Counted from the first letter of the stretch, positions 1-6,976 are shown. The stretch is DNA of 9,369 bases from Lachnospiraceae bacterium (GCA_900771995.1 CAAGQC010000040.1:1-9369); one strand, 5' to 3'. Notes: generated by a model from the sequence alone, not told the origin. Numbers and translations: made by a program.

Positions 1-4
1 CGAA

Positions 5-70
5 GTAACCACATGAGCAAAAGGAAAGCTGCATCGCAGCGATTTTGCGAATGGGGTGCTGAATAGTTAC
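5..70. repeat. Long imperfect palindrome downstream of recJ
   Basis: Nested inverted repeats read directly: GTAAC (5-9) with GTTAC (66-70); ACCACAT (8-14) with ATGGGGT (51-57), 6 of 7 pairs; GCAAAA (17-22) with TTTTGC (43-48); GCTGC (28-32) with GCAGC (36-40) around the loop ATC. Together they can fold 8-57 into one long hairpin. It lies just past the recJ stop codon, but no uridine run follows it on the minus strand, so a simple intrinsic terminator is unlikely. It could be a REP/MITE-like dispersed palindrome or an RNA-stability hairpin at the end of the recJ transcript. The left edge may continue outside the window. Confidence 0.4.
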
Positions 71-77
71 AAAAATT

Positions 78-1841
78 TCAGCAATAGTTCTGCATGACGA
101 ACTGGACTTCCGTTCTTCCTTTATAGGTATTCTGGCTGACCTGATATACCACGGACAGCGGGAAATTCCCTCTTCCGGCATACAGTGCCTCCTCACTTCC
201 CGCGCCGTATTTTTCATTTAAGAAAGCTCCCAGCTTCTCCAGGTCTCCGAAAAACACCAGTGTCTGTGTCGCCCCTTCCGGTGTCTTCACCCGGAATCTG
301 GCACAGGTCTTGTTGACTCCCATTTTAAAGCCCGCCTGAAAGACCAGCCCTTTCTGTGCAAACAGAGGCCTGGGGTTGCCGGTTCCGAAGGGTTCCAGTA
401 AAGCGAACTCTCCTGCCAGCGCATCATCCGCGTACCCCATGGGCATCGCCACATCGATATGTACCTTCGGGATAAAATCTTCTTCTGTCAGAGTACATTT
501 TTCGTTCAAAGCTGCTCTGAGGGACTCGATATCCTCCTCCCGCATGGAAAGTCCCGCTGCCAGTTTGTGTCCGCCATATTTGGTAAAATACTGCTTCACC
601 TGGGTCATGGCATCATACATATGATAGGTCTCTATGGAACGGCCGGAGCCTTTTACTCCATCCTCACCCTTCGTCAGGATGAAGACCGGATGGTGATATT
701 TTTCCCTGACTCTCCCGGCAATGATCCCGGCAATGCTCTCGTGGACTTCCGGCAGATAGATCACCATGACCTTATCTTCTGCCATGTGGTGTTCCAGAAT
801 ATACTCATCCGCTTTCTGAATTCCCTGCACCGTCAGGTTCTTGCGGCTTTCGTTTAAATCTTTCAGTTCTCTGGCTGCCGTCATGGCATCTGCTCTGGTA
901 AAGCTCTGCAACAGTTCCAGCGCCCGTTTGGCGGTATCCAGTCTGCCGGTAGCATTCAGGCAGGGGCCAAGCACGAATCCCAGATGATAAGCACTCAGGC
1001 GGTCCGGTGGAATCTCATTCACTTCCATCAAAGCTTTCAGTCCTTCATTGTATCCCTTCTGGATACGCTTCAGGCCTTCCTTTACCAGAATGCGGTTCTC
1101 ATCCTTTAATTCCATGACATCGCACACCGTGGAAAGGGCTGCGAATTCCAGCAATTCGTCCTGAATATTCGCGAGTCCCGGATTCCCGGTCTTCTCCAGG
1201 ATTGCCTGGATCAGCTTCAGTGCCACGACACCACCGCAGATGCCGGAAAAGGGATAAGTGTCATCTACCCTCTTGGGATCCACCACCGCCAGTGCCGGAG
1301 GCAGCTGTTCCTTGCGCTCCCCGTTTTCTTCGATGTAGGGAACCTCATGATGATCCGTAACAACTACACGCATCCCGAGAGAATTTGCCATGGCGATCTG
1401 AGGTGCTGCAGCTATTCCATTATCACAGGTCACGATCATGCCGACCCCTTCCCGTTTCGCCTCTTCGATCAGATGCTCATTTAATCCATAGCCGTCATGG
1501 ATCCTGTGGGGAATCGCCGTATCCACCCGTGCTCCCAGCATCTGGAATCCCTTGGTCAGAATATAGGAAGAACAGATCCCGTCCACATCATAATCCCCGA
1601 TGACCCGGATATACACCCCTTCCTTTACCGCTTTCAGGATCTCCTCCACGGCCTTGTCCATGTCTTTTAACAGCCAGGGAGAATAACAATCCTCCAGTTT
1701 CCCATAGAGGAACTTCTGGATCTGGCTCTCTTCCGTCAGATCCCGGTTTCTCAGGATCCTCGCCGTCACCGGACTGATATGAAATTCCTTCGCCCATTTA
1801 TCGAAATCTGCTTTTTTCGCAGCCACGTACCATTTTTCCAT
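78..1841 (-). CDS. recJ: Single-stranded-DNA-specific exonuclease RecJ
   Basis: A 587-residue RecJ, full length for the family, which degrades single-stranded DNA 5' to 3' in the cytoplasm during recombination and mismatch or base-excision repair. The DHH-superfamily motifs are all visible: DYDVDG (residues 83-88), TCDNG (138-142), TDHHE (162-166), STVCDVM (237-243) and GPCLNATGRLD (292-302). The DHHA1 part follows with HESIAGIIAGR (367-377), GSGRS (398-402) and GGHKLAAG (423-430), then the C-terminal OB-fold region with PFGTGNPRP (484-492). The metal-binding Asp and His residues appear intact. The ATG at 1841 is preceded by a modest GCAGGA site. An extended -10 promoter lies about 50 bases upstream, so recJ need not depend on the secDF transcript. 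In many Clostridia recJ directly follows secDF; here two plus-strand genes separate them. Confidence 0.97.
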   Translation of the reverse strand: MEKWYVAAKKADFDKWAKEFHISPVTARILRNRDLTEESQIQKFLYGKLEDCYSPWLLKDMDKAVEEILKAVKEGVYIRVIGDYDVDGICSSYILTKGFQMLGARVDTAIPHRIHDGYGLNEHLIEEAKREGVGMIVTCDNGIAAAPQIAMANSLGMRVVVTDHHEVPYIEENGERKEQLPPALAVVDPKRVDDTYPFSGICGGVVALKLIQAILEKTGNPGLANIQDELLEFAALSTVCDVMELKDENRILVKEGLKRIQKGYNEGLKALMEVNEIPPDRLSAYHLGFVLGPCLNATGRLDTAKRALELLQSFTRADAMTAARELKDLNESRKNLTVQGIQKADEYILEHHMAEDKVMVIYLPEVHESIAGIIAGRVREKYHHPVFILTKGEDGVKGSGRSIETYHMYDAMTQVKQYFTKYGGHKLAAGLSMREEDIESLRAALNEKCTLTEEDFIPKVHIDVAMPMGYADDALAGEFALLEPFGTGNPRPLFAQKGLVFQAGFKMGVNKTCARFRVKTPEGATQTLVFFGDLEKLGAFLNEKYGAGSEEALYAGRGNFPLSVVYQVSQNTYKGRTEVQFVMQNYC

Positions 1842-1898
1842 CTGTTATCCTGCTTTCGCTTCTTGTAAAACATCGTATTCTATCGCAATGTCTGTCCT

Positions 1899-1927
1899 AT
1901 TATAACACAGTCGCCTCTTTGTTTCCA
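1899..1927 (-). promoter_or_regulatory. Extended -10 promoter of recJ
   Basis: On the minus strand a perfect TATAAT (1899-1904) is preceded by TG one base upstream (1906-1907), an extended -10. A weak -35, TGGAAA (1922-1927, 4 of 6 to TTGACA), sits at 17-base spacing. The expected transcript start near 1892 leaves a leader of roughly 50 bases before the recJ ATG. Confidence 0.65.
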
Positions 1928-1976
1928 CGAACGTTTCCCCTTCTTCTTTGCAAATATTAAGATTTCTGTTTTCTTT

Positions 1977-2006
1977 TTGTTCAGAATGTGATAACTTAAA
2001 TAAAAT
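1977..2006 (+). promoter_or_regulatory. Possible weak promoter for the prepilin-peptidase-like gene
   Basis: TTGTTC (1977-1982, 3 of 6 to TTGACA), an 18-base spacer and TAAAAT (2001-2006, 5 of 6 to TATAAT) lie 25-55 bases before the ATG at 2032. The surrounding DNA is AT-rich, so chance matches are likely; this is the best candidate seen and is diverging from the recJ promoter. Confidence 0.3.
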
Positions 2007-2031
2007 ATCATTGAAAATTTGGGAGATCCTC

Positions 2032-2502
2032 ATGCAGATTTTTATAGTACACTTTTTTATTTTTTTGACTTATTACATTTTAGCAGCCTATGCCACCACA
2101 GATATTCTCCGCCTGCTCAAAGGAAGTGCTCTGCCGGTGAGTTCCACCTCCTGTTACTGTCCGAATTGTAATCAGAAAATCTCCCTGCGAGATCAGATTC
2201 CTGTCTTTTCCTATGTTATTAATAAGGGAAGATGCCAAAATTGCGGCTGTAAGATTCCACCCAACGATTTATTCCTCGAAATTTTCTTCTTTCTTGCCTT
2301 TTCCGCGATCACGGTTCTTTTTCATTTCCGCTGGACCGCGTACTTTTTATGCGTTGTTCTTTACGAAGCTGTAAAATGTATTTTCATTATGATCCATGGA
2401 AAAAGAGAAAAAGATTTTGCCCGGAATCTCCTGTGCTCCCTCCGGAATAACCTCCTTCTCTTTCTTTTCCTTGCTTTTCCTTTTGCACTTCTTTCTTTGT
2501 AA
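2032..2502 (+). CDS. Prepilin-peptidase N-terminal-domain-like membrane protein, no catalytic domain
   Basis: A 156-residue protein starting at the ATG at 2032, which has GGGAG six bases upstream; a longer TTG-started reading from 1948 lacks such a site. After a first hydrophobic segment (about residues 3-27) comes the cysteine-rich signature of the type IV prepilin peptidase N-terminal domain: CxCPxC (C41, C43, C46), DQIPVFSY (54-61) and CxxCxC (C68, C71, C73), followed by an L-E pair at the next helix. These cysteines normally bind a metal. Three hydrophobic segments follow (about 80-97, 101-121, 139-156). The aspartates of the A24 peptidase core (a membrane Asp pair including a GxGD motif) are absent, so protease activity is not expected. 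Either it is a stand-alone domain family or it was cut short where the Rpn remnant begins, one base beyond its stop codon. The function is unknown. No other pilus or competence genes are in view. Confidence 0.6.
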   Translation: MQIFIVHFFIFLTYYILAAYATTDILRLLKGSALPVSSTSCYCPNCNQKISLRDQIPVFSYVINKGRCQNCGCKIPPNDLFLEIFFFLAFSAITVLFHFRWTAYFLCVVLYEAVKCIFIMIHGKREKDFARNLLCSLRNNLLLFLFLAFPFALLSL

Positions 2503-2503
2503 T

Positions 2504-2902
2504 ATGAATGTCAGGGATCCTTTTGAATATAGTGACAAACTTACACTTTCTGTGGTAGACTTAAGGCATATAGAATTGGCTACCGACGCAGACAAGGCAT
2601 ATGGTATTGATAAGTGGGCTGCTTTGTTCCGGTCTATTTCATGGGAGGAAATTCTTATGACTGCTAAAAACGATGAATACCTTATGGAAGCGACAAAGAC
2701 ATTATATAATCTGAATGCCGACGACATGGTCAGACAACGCTGCCAGGCGCGAATGGACGCTGAACTTCAGGAGCAGTATCTGCTAAAGAAGATTGACACT
2801 TTGACGGCAGATAATGATAAGCTGACTGCCGAGAATGCTGCGAAAGACGCCGAGATTGAATCTCTGAAAAAGAGACTTGCCAGCTTGCAGCAGAATGTAT
2901 AA
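2504..2902 (+). pseudogene. 5'-truncated Rpn/PD-(D/E)XK nuclease (transposase-like) remnant
   Basis: The open frame gives 132 residues from the ATG at 2504. The wording YSDKL-LSVVDLRHIELAT (residues 9-27), the YGIDKWAALF stretch (33-42) and SWEEILM (46-52) is that of the C-terminal half of the Rpn recombination-promoting nuclease family (PDDEXK_2), abundant in Lachnospiraceae. The N-terminal nuclease core with its PD-(D/E)XK residues is missing, and no matching sequence is seen upstream, where the frame runs through the preceding gene. No ribosome site stands before 2504. The C-terminus (about 88-130) is a predicted coiled coil with Leu/Ile spacing. The frame is otherwise undamaged, suggesting recent truncation or retained use of the C-terminal part. 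Recognition is from memory of family wording, not a search. Confidence 0.7.
2657..2902 (+). CDS. Possible internally started small Rpn C-terminal protein (RpnS-like)
   Basis: Within the Rpn remnant an in-frame ATG (2657-2659) stands eight bases after GGGAGG (2643-2648), one of the better ribosome sites in the window. It would give an 81-residue acidic, helical, coiled-coil protein with no nuclease residues. In E. coli, some Rpn nucleases are reported to be restrained by a small protein translated from an internal start covering their C-terminus. By analogy this stretch could be an orphan of that kind. The ribosome site arises from the codons of the family's conserved Trp-Glu-Glu, so it may be coincidental. 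Translation is inferred, not shown; it overlaps the pseudogene entry. Confidence 0.3.
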   Translation: MTAKNDEYLMEATKTLYNLNADDMVRQRCQARMDAELQEQYLLKKIDTLTADNDKLTAENAAKDAEIESLKKRLASLQQNV

Positions 2903-2919
2903 CCATAACATAACTTTGA

Positions 2920-2955
2920 AAGGAGCCGGAACATTTCGTTCCGACTCCTTTTTTT
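2920..2955 (+). terminator. Intrinsic terminator between convergent Rpn remnant and secDF
   Basis: A 13-base stem (2920-2932 with 2938-2950, one internal C/A mismatch on the plus strand) with loop ATTTC is followed by seven T (2949-2955). Read on the minus strand, the mismatch becomes a G-U wobble, so the stem is fully paired, but only a short T stretch follows. It probably stops plus-strand transcripts well and minus-strand secDF transcripts less completely. Confidence 0.8.
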
Positions 2956-2979
2956 GATTCCATTCTACTACCTGAAATC

Positions 2980-5241
2980 TTATTTTGCCTTCGGCGCAAA
3001 TTTCTTTCTCAGTACATACCACAGGGCACCTGCAATACATACAGAAGAATAAGCACCGCAGATGATACCTACCATCAGGGGCAGGGCGAAATCGCGGATA
3101 CTGGTCACACCCCAGATGTACAGGGCACCTACCATTACCAGAGTAGTCAGAGAAGTAAATAAGCTTCTGGACAATGTCTGGGTAATGCTGCGGTTTACGA
3201 CATCCTGTAACTCGTCCTTTTTGGTCATGACTGCCATGTTCTCACGTACACGGTCGAAGACTACGATGGTGGCGTTGATGGAGTAACCTACGATGGTCAG
3301 CAGGCAGGCAATGAAGGTGTTGCTGACGGATACTCTTGCCAGTGCGTAGAAGGTAATGACTACCAGCACGTCATGAAGCAGGCAGGCAATACTGCTGACA
3401 CCAAAACGGATATCGCTGAAACGGAAGCGGATATAGATCAGCATACAGATGATTGCTACTGCTACGGCAAGGATGGTATCAGACTTCATCTCATTACTGA
3501 TGGTGGAGCTGATGGTCTCGGAGGTGATCAGGGACTCATCCACACCAAAGTTATCCACGAATACCTGATTCAGAGCCTGTCTCTGATCCACATCCAGAGA
3601 TGCCGTCTTGAAGATTACTTCATTGGAGCCCTGTACGGTCTGGATCTGAACGGCGCTGCCGGTGGTGCTCTCGATCAGAGGTACCATTTCGCTGTTGATC
3701 TCTTCCAGAGTATAACTCTTGTCAAAAGTTACAGTAGTTGCGGTACCTCCCTTGAACTCCAGACTGTAGTTCAACGCATCTCCGCTGTTCATCTTATAAA
3801 CACCCATAGTGATAAATCCAACGGCGATCACTGCCAGAGACAGTCCGAAGAAGATGCCCTTCTTGCCTAAGAAGTTCACGGTCTTATGTTCCTTACCAAC
3901 ACCATACCACTTGGGATCTTTCAGTCCCAGTGCATAGAAAGCCTTCATAATGTACTTGGTCACTACCAGTGCAGTGAACATGGATAATACGATACCCAGT
4001 GCCAGGGTCTGTGCAAATCCCTTGACCGTACCGGGTCCCAACAGCCACAGTACAGCTGCGGCGATCAGGGTGGTCACATTACCGTCGATAATAGCGGACA
4101 GCGCCTTGTCATAACCGATCTGCATAGCGCTCTTAACGGTCTTGCCGGTAGCCAGTTCCTCACGGATACGGGCGAATACGATAACGTTGGCATCCACGGC
4201 CATACCGATGGACAGGATGATACCTGCGATACCGGACAGGGTCAGTGTCATGTCAAATCCGTTCAGCAGAAGTACTACCAATGCCACATAGATTCCCAGT
4301 GCAAGTACAGAGGCGAATCCGGGCAGGAAATATACTGCGATCATGAAAACAGCTACTACGATAAATCCGATGACAGCTGCCTTTAAACTGGTGGAGATAG
4401 CTTCCACACCCAGCTGTGCACCTACGACTTTGGAATGCAGTTCTTCCAGTTCCAGCTTCAGGCCACCGATACGGATGGTGGAAGCCAGGCTCTCAGCCTC
4501 TTCATAGGAGCTCATGGGAGATATCTGCGCATTACCGTCGGAGAACACACCCTTTACGGAAGGGACACTGACGAAGGATCCGTCATAATAAATACCCAGT
4601 GTCTCGTTCTTCTCGTAAGCATTTCTGGTAGCTTCTTCAAACTTCTTGGTACCTTCCTCGGTCATTACCAGATCTACCGCATAAGTGGTGTTGCCCATGG
4701 TCTGATCCTTGATGGATCCGGCGGTAGCCGTCTTGACATCGGTACCTTCCAGTTTGATGGAACCGTCTGCTTTCAGTTCGTCGATGGTCTTGTTCAGAGC
4801 ATATGCATAACTTACATTGCCCTGCGCATCAGTCACTGCCTGCATGGAGTAGTTCGCATTGCCGTCACTGTCCGTCTCGGAAATGAAATACAGGGAACCG
4901 GGACGTCCCAGTTCTTCCAGAATCTTGTTTGCATCGGTTACACCGGGGATCTCGATATTGATACGATCGGTACCCTCCTGGTATACGATAGCTTCTGTAC
5001 TGTAGTTCTCTACACGTTGCTGCAGCTTGGAAATGGTATCAGCCATATCCGTTGCATCCGGCTCTTCATCGCCGACCACCTGGTAAGTGATGCTGACACC
5101 ACCGGCCAGATCCAGTCCCAGACTGATGTCTGAAGCACTGGCAGTTCCTTCCGCATCTACGCCATACAGATCCACATAGCCAACGCCTAACAGGACCAGA
5201 AGGGCACAGAGCAGAATGATGATTGCTTTACTTTTCTTCAT
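2980..5241 (-). CDS. secDF: Protein translocase subunit SecDF (fused SecD-SecF)
   Basis: A 753-residue fusion of SecD and SecF, the membrane pump that uses the ion gradient to help complete SecYEG/SecA export. SecD half: transmembrane helix 1 (about 5-25), LGLDLAGGV (41-49), large extracytoplasmic P1 domain (about 30-280), a five-helix bundle (about 285-435) with GMAVDANV (346-353) and its key Asp350, and the RIREEL loop (358-363). SecF half: first helix (about 462-482), LEFKGGT (494-500), P4 domain to about 585, then helices with LLHDV (621-625) and GYSINATIVVFDRVREN (652-668). In the usual GYS(I/L)ND motif the Asp is Ala657 here. The ATG at 5241 follows two AAAGGA sites, and scfB ends 16 bases upstream, so the genes are very likely co-transcribed. 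The chain ends with a basic tail. yajC is not in view. Confidence 0.97.
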   Translation of the reverse strand: MKKSKAIIILLCALLVLLGVGYVDLYGVDAEGTASASDISLGLDLAGGVSITYQVVGDEEPDATDMADTISKLQQRVENYSTEAIVYQEGTDRINIEIPGVTDANKILEELGRPGSLYFISETDSDGNANYSMQAVTDAQGNVSYAYALNKTIDELKADGSIKLEGTDVKTATAGSIKDQTMGNTTYAVDLVMTEEGTKKFEEATRNAYEKNETLGIYYDGSFVSVPSVKGVFSDGNAQISPMSSYEEAESLASTIRIGGLKLELEELHSKVVGAQLGVEAISTSLKAAVIGFIVVAVFMIAVYFLPGFASVLALGIYVALVVLLLNGFDMTLTLSGIAGIILSIGMAVDANVIVFARIREELATGKTVKSAMQIGYDKALSAIIDGNVTTLIAAAVLWLLGPGTVKGFAQTLALGIVLSMFTALVVTKYIMKAFYALGLKDPKWYGVGKEHKTVNFLGKKGIFFGLSLAVIAVGFITMGVYKMNSGDALNYSLEFKGGTATTVTFDKSYTLEEINSEMVPLIESTTGSAVQIQTVQGSNEVIFKTASLDVDQRQALNQVFVDNFGVDESLITSETISSTISNEMKSDTILAVAVAIICMLIYIRFRFSDIRFGVSSIACLLHDVLVVITFYALARVSVSNTFIACLLTIVGYSINATIVVFDRVRENMAVMTKKDELQDVVNRSITQTLSRSLFTSLTTLVMVGALYIWGVTSIRDFALPLMVGIICGAYSSVCIAGALWYVLRKKFAPKAK

Positions 5242-5257
5242 CTTTCCTTTGTCCTTT

Positions 5258-6655
5258 CTATTCTTCTGAAGCTTCTGCCGCTTCCGCAGCCTTCAGCATG
5301 ATAGCACATTCAATACGTTTTCTCTGCAGTTCACAGCCGATATCGTACGCATCATTGATATTGCCGTGGAAATTGTAAGAGTTTGCTGCGCAGCCACCGC
5401 TGCAATAGAACTTGGCAAAGCACTTCTTACACTTGTCCTTGGCATAGACATTACAGCACTTGAACTCATCACGGATATCGTCTCTCACCACGCCGGTATC
5501 CACGTTACCCATGAGGAATTTCTCATTTCCCACGAACTGATGACAGGGATACAGGTCTCCCCAGGGGGTAACTGCCAGGTATTCGGTACCCGAACCACAG
5601 CCAGACAGTCTCTTTGCTACACAGGGACCGCCCTGCAGATCGATCATAAAGTGGAAGAAATTGAAGGCCTTGCCCTCTTTCTTACGCTTGATCATCTCTG
5701 CTGCCAGTTTATCGTATTCTTCCTTCAGGATCGGAAGATCCTCTTCTCTGATGGCATAATCATCCGTAGGCTGTGCCACAACGGGCTCCACGGAGATCTG
5801 CTTGAAGCCCAGATCTGCCAGATGCAGAACATCCTTGGAGAAATCCAGATTATTGTGGGTGAAGGTACCACGCACATAATAATTCATCTGGTCTCTGCTC
5901 TCCGCTACCTTCTGGAACTTGGGAACGATGATGTCATAGCTGCCCTGTCCGCCACGGAAAGGACGCATCTTGTCGTTGATTTCCTTACGACCGTCGATAC
6001 TCAGTACGATGTTGCCCATTTCCTTATTGACGAACTCCAGGATCTCATCATTCAATAAGATACCGTTGGTGGTCAGGGTAAAACGGAACTTCTTGTTGTT
6101 GGGCCTCTCTAAGCTTCTGCCGTATTCTACCAGCTGCTTTACCACATCCCAGTTCATCAGAGGCTCACCGCCGAAGAAATCCACTTCCAGATTCACACGG
6201 TTGCCGGAATTGGCTACCAGGAAATCCAGTGCCTTCTTGCCGACCTCAAAGCTCATCAGTGCTCTTCTGCCGTGGTACTCGCCCTCTTCCGCAAAACAAT
6301 ACTTACAGGCAAGGTTACAGTCGTGAGCAATATGCAGGCACAATGCCTTGACTACAGTCTGGCGCTTCTTAAAATCAAAAATATAGTTCTCATAAATATC
6401 GGGAGCAAACAGCTGTCCGGCCTTTTCCAGCTCCAATACCTCGTCCACCGCTTCGATGATCTCCTCCTGGGGATAAGGGATGTTCGCAAGATTCAGTACG
6501 GCGGCCTTGATGGTGTCCGCATCCTTGATGCCTTCTGTCACCAGAGGCTCCACCAATGGGATCATATCATATACAATATCATCCACGACATGAACAGAAC
6601 CGCTGTTCACATCCATAACGATATTATAGCCGTTGCTCTTATACTGGTGTATCAC
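5258..6655 (-). CDS. scfB: SCIFF peptide maturase ScfB (radical SAM/SPASM, thioether-forming)
   Basis: A 465-residue radical SAM enzyme that crosslinks cysteines of the SCIFF precursor to a backbone carbon, making thioether bridges. The N-terminal region (1-100) fits a precursor-recognition domain. The radical SAM cluster motif CNLACKYC gives C113, C117 and C120; the SAM-binding GGEP is at 162-165. The C-terminal SPASM region carries many cysteines for two auxiliary clusters: C345, C353, C371, C400, C401, C409, C412, C418, C422 and C441, with the FxCxxGC-like end at 416-422. The length matches characterised members such as CteB. Translation begins at a GTG (6653-6655), supported by AGAGGA eight bases before it and by the family-typical start. 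It lies 102 bases after the precursor gene with a hairpin between, and 16 bases before secDF. Confidence 0.97.
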   Translation of the reverse strand: MIHQYKSNGYNIVMDVNSGSVHVVDDIVYDMIPLVEPLVTEGIKDADTIKAAVLNLANIPYPQEEIIEAVDEVLELEKAGQLFAPDIYENYIFDFKKRQTVVKALCLHIAHDCNLACKYCFAEEGEYHGRRALMSFEVGKKALDFLVANSGNRVNLEVDFFGGEPLMNWDVVKQLVEYGRSLERPNNKKFRFTLTTNGILLNDEILEFVNKEMGNIVLSIDGRKEINDKMRPFRGGQGSYDIIVPKFQKVAESRDQMNYYVRGTFTHNNLDFSKDVLHLADLGFKQISVEPVVAQPTDDYAIREEDLPILKEEYDKLAAEMIKRKKEGKAFNFFHFMIDLQGGPCVAKRLSGCGSGTEYLAVTPWGDLYPCHQFVGNEKFLMGNVDTGVVRDDIRDEFKCCNVYAKDKCKKCFAKFYCSGGCAANSYNFHGNINDAYDIGCELQRKRIECAIMLKAAEAAEASEE

Positions 6656-6709
6656 AGTTTTATTCCTCTTCTTTCTACTTCTTATTGCCTAAAATACATT
6701 AACAGAGAA

Positions 6710-6735
6710 TAAGCAGCGACCTAAATCGCTGCTTA
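6710..6735 (-). promoter_or_regulatory. Hairpin between scfA and scfB
   Basis: A perfect 10-base inverted repeat (6710-6719 with 6726-6735) around a six-base loop lies 26 bases after the scfA stop codon. On the minus strand the next bases are ATTCTCTGTT, not a clean T run. It may act as a partial terminator or as a 3' stabilising stem, keeping the short precursor message in excess over the maturase message. Confidence 0.55.
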
Positions 6736-6761
6736 CGTTAGTCTCTTCTCATTTTCTTAGA

Positions 6762-6905
6762 TTATTTAATCTTTTCACAACTCTGGTTTCCTACAGTGCA
6801 GGAAGTCTTACATGCGGACTGGCAGGAAGTCTGGCACTCGCCGCAGCCGCCCTTTTTCATGGATTCCTTTAAATCTCTGGTTGTTAAAGTTTTAATATGC
6901 TTCAT
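6762..6905 (-). CDS. scfA: SCIFF ribosomally made peptide precursor (six Cys in forty-five residues)
   Basis: A 47-residue precursor starting with MKHIKTL, as the family does. Six cysteines occur in the C-terminal core: C21, C24, C28, C32, C36 and C43, in the order GGCGECQTSCQSACKTSC and then TVGNQSC. The first 20 residues form the recognition leader. In a characterised homologue a thioether joins a cysteine to a threonine a few residues later; C32 and T37 are the matching positions here. The ATG at 6903-6905 is preceded by AAGGAGG at nine-base spacing. The frame stays open upstream to an ATG at 6983, but that lies at the expected transcript start and has no ribosome site, so the short form is chosen. 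A strong promoter sits about 80 bases upstream. The role of the mature peptide is unknown. It is almost universal in Clostridia and so is probably a housekeeping peptide and not a bacteriocin. Confidence 0.97.
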   Translation of the reverse strand: MKHIKTLTTRDLKESMKKGGCGECQTSCQSACKTSCTVGNQSCEKIK

Positions 6906-6931
6906 TAAAAATAGCCTCCTTATGATTTCAG

Positions 6932-6976
6932 AGCGTTCACAGACGCTTGGCGTGTACACTGTATATGCAGACACGC
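6932..6976 (-). promoter_or_regulatory. Structured scfA leader: two tandem hairpins
   Basis: Between the scfA promoter and its ribosome site the RNA can form two stems. The first pairs GCGTGT (6971-6976 on the minus strand) with ACACGC (6950-6955), continued by CTG/CAG around a six-base loop with a three-base bulge. The second pairs AGCGT (6943-6947) with ACGCT (6932-6936) around six bases. The AAGGAGG site stays unpaired in this fold. No known riboswitch is recognised. Confidence 0.45.

Noticed and set aside
1948..2031. TTG-started extension of the prepilin-peptidase-like protein
   Set aside because: Overlaps the candidate promoter and lacks a ribosome site; the ATG at 2032 starts at the first membrane helix and has GGGAG upstream.
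1845..2033. 62-codon minus-strand frame just upstream of recJ
   Set aside because: No ribosome site, and the recJ promoter lies inside it.
4435..5133. 232-codon plus-strand open frame
   Set aside because: Antisense to secDF; composition follows the codon pattern of the real gene and no family is recognised.
5366..6058. 230-codon plus-strand open frame
   Set aside because: Antisense to scfB, whose motifs are unmistakable; no start signal seen.
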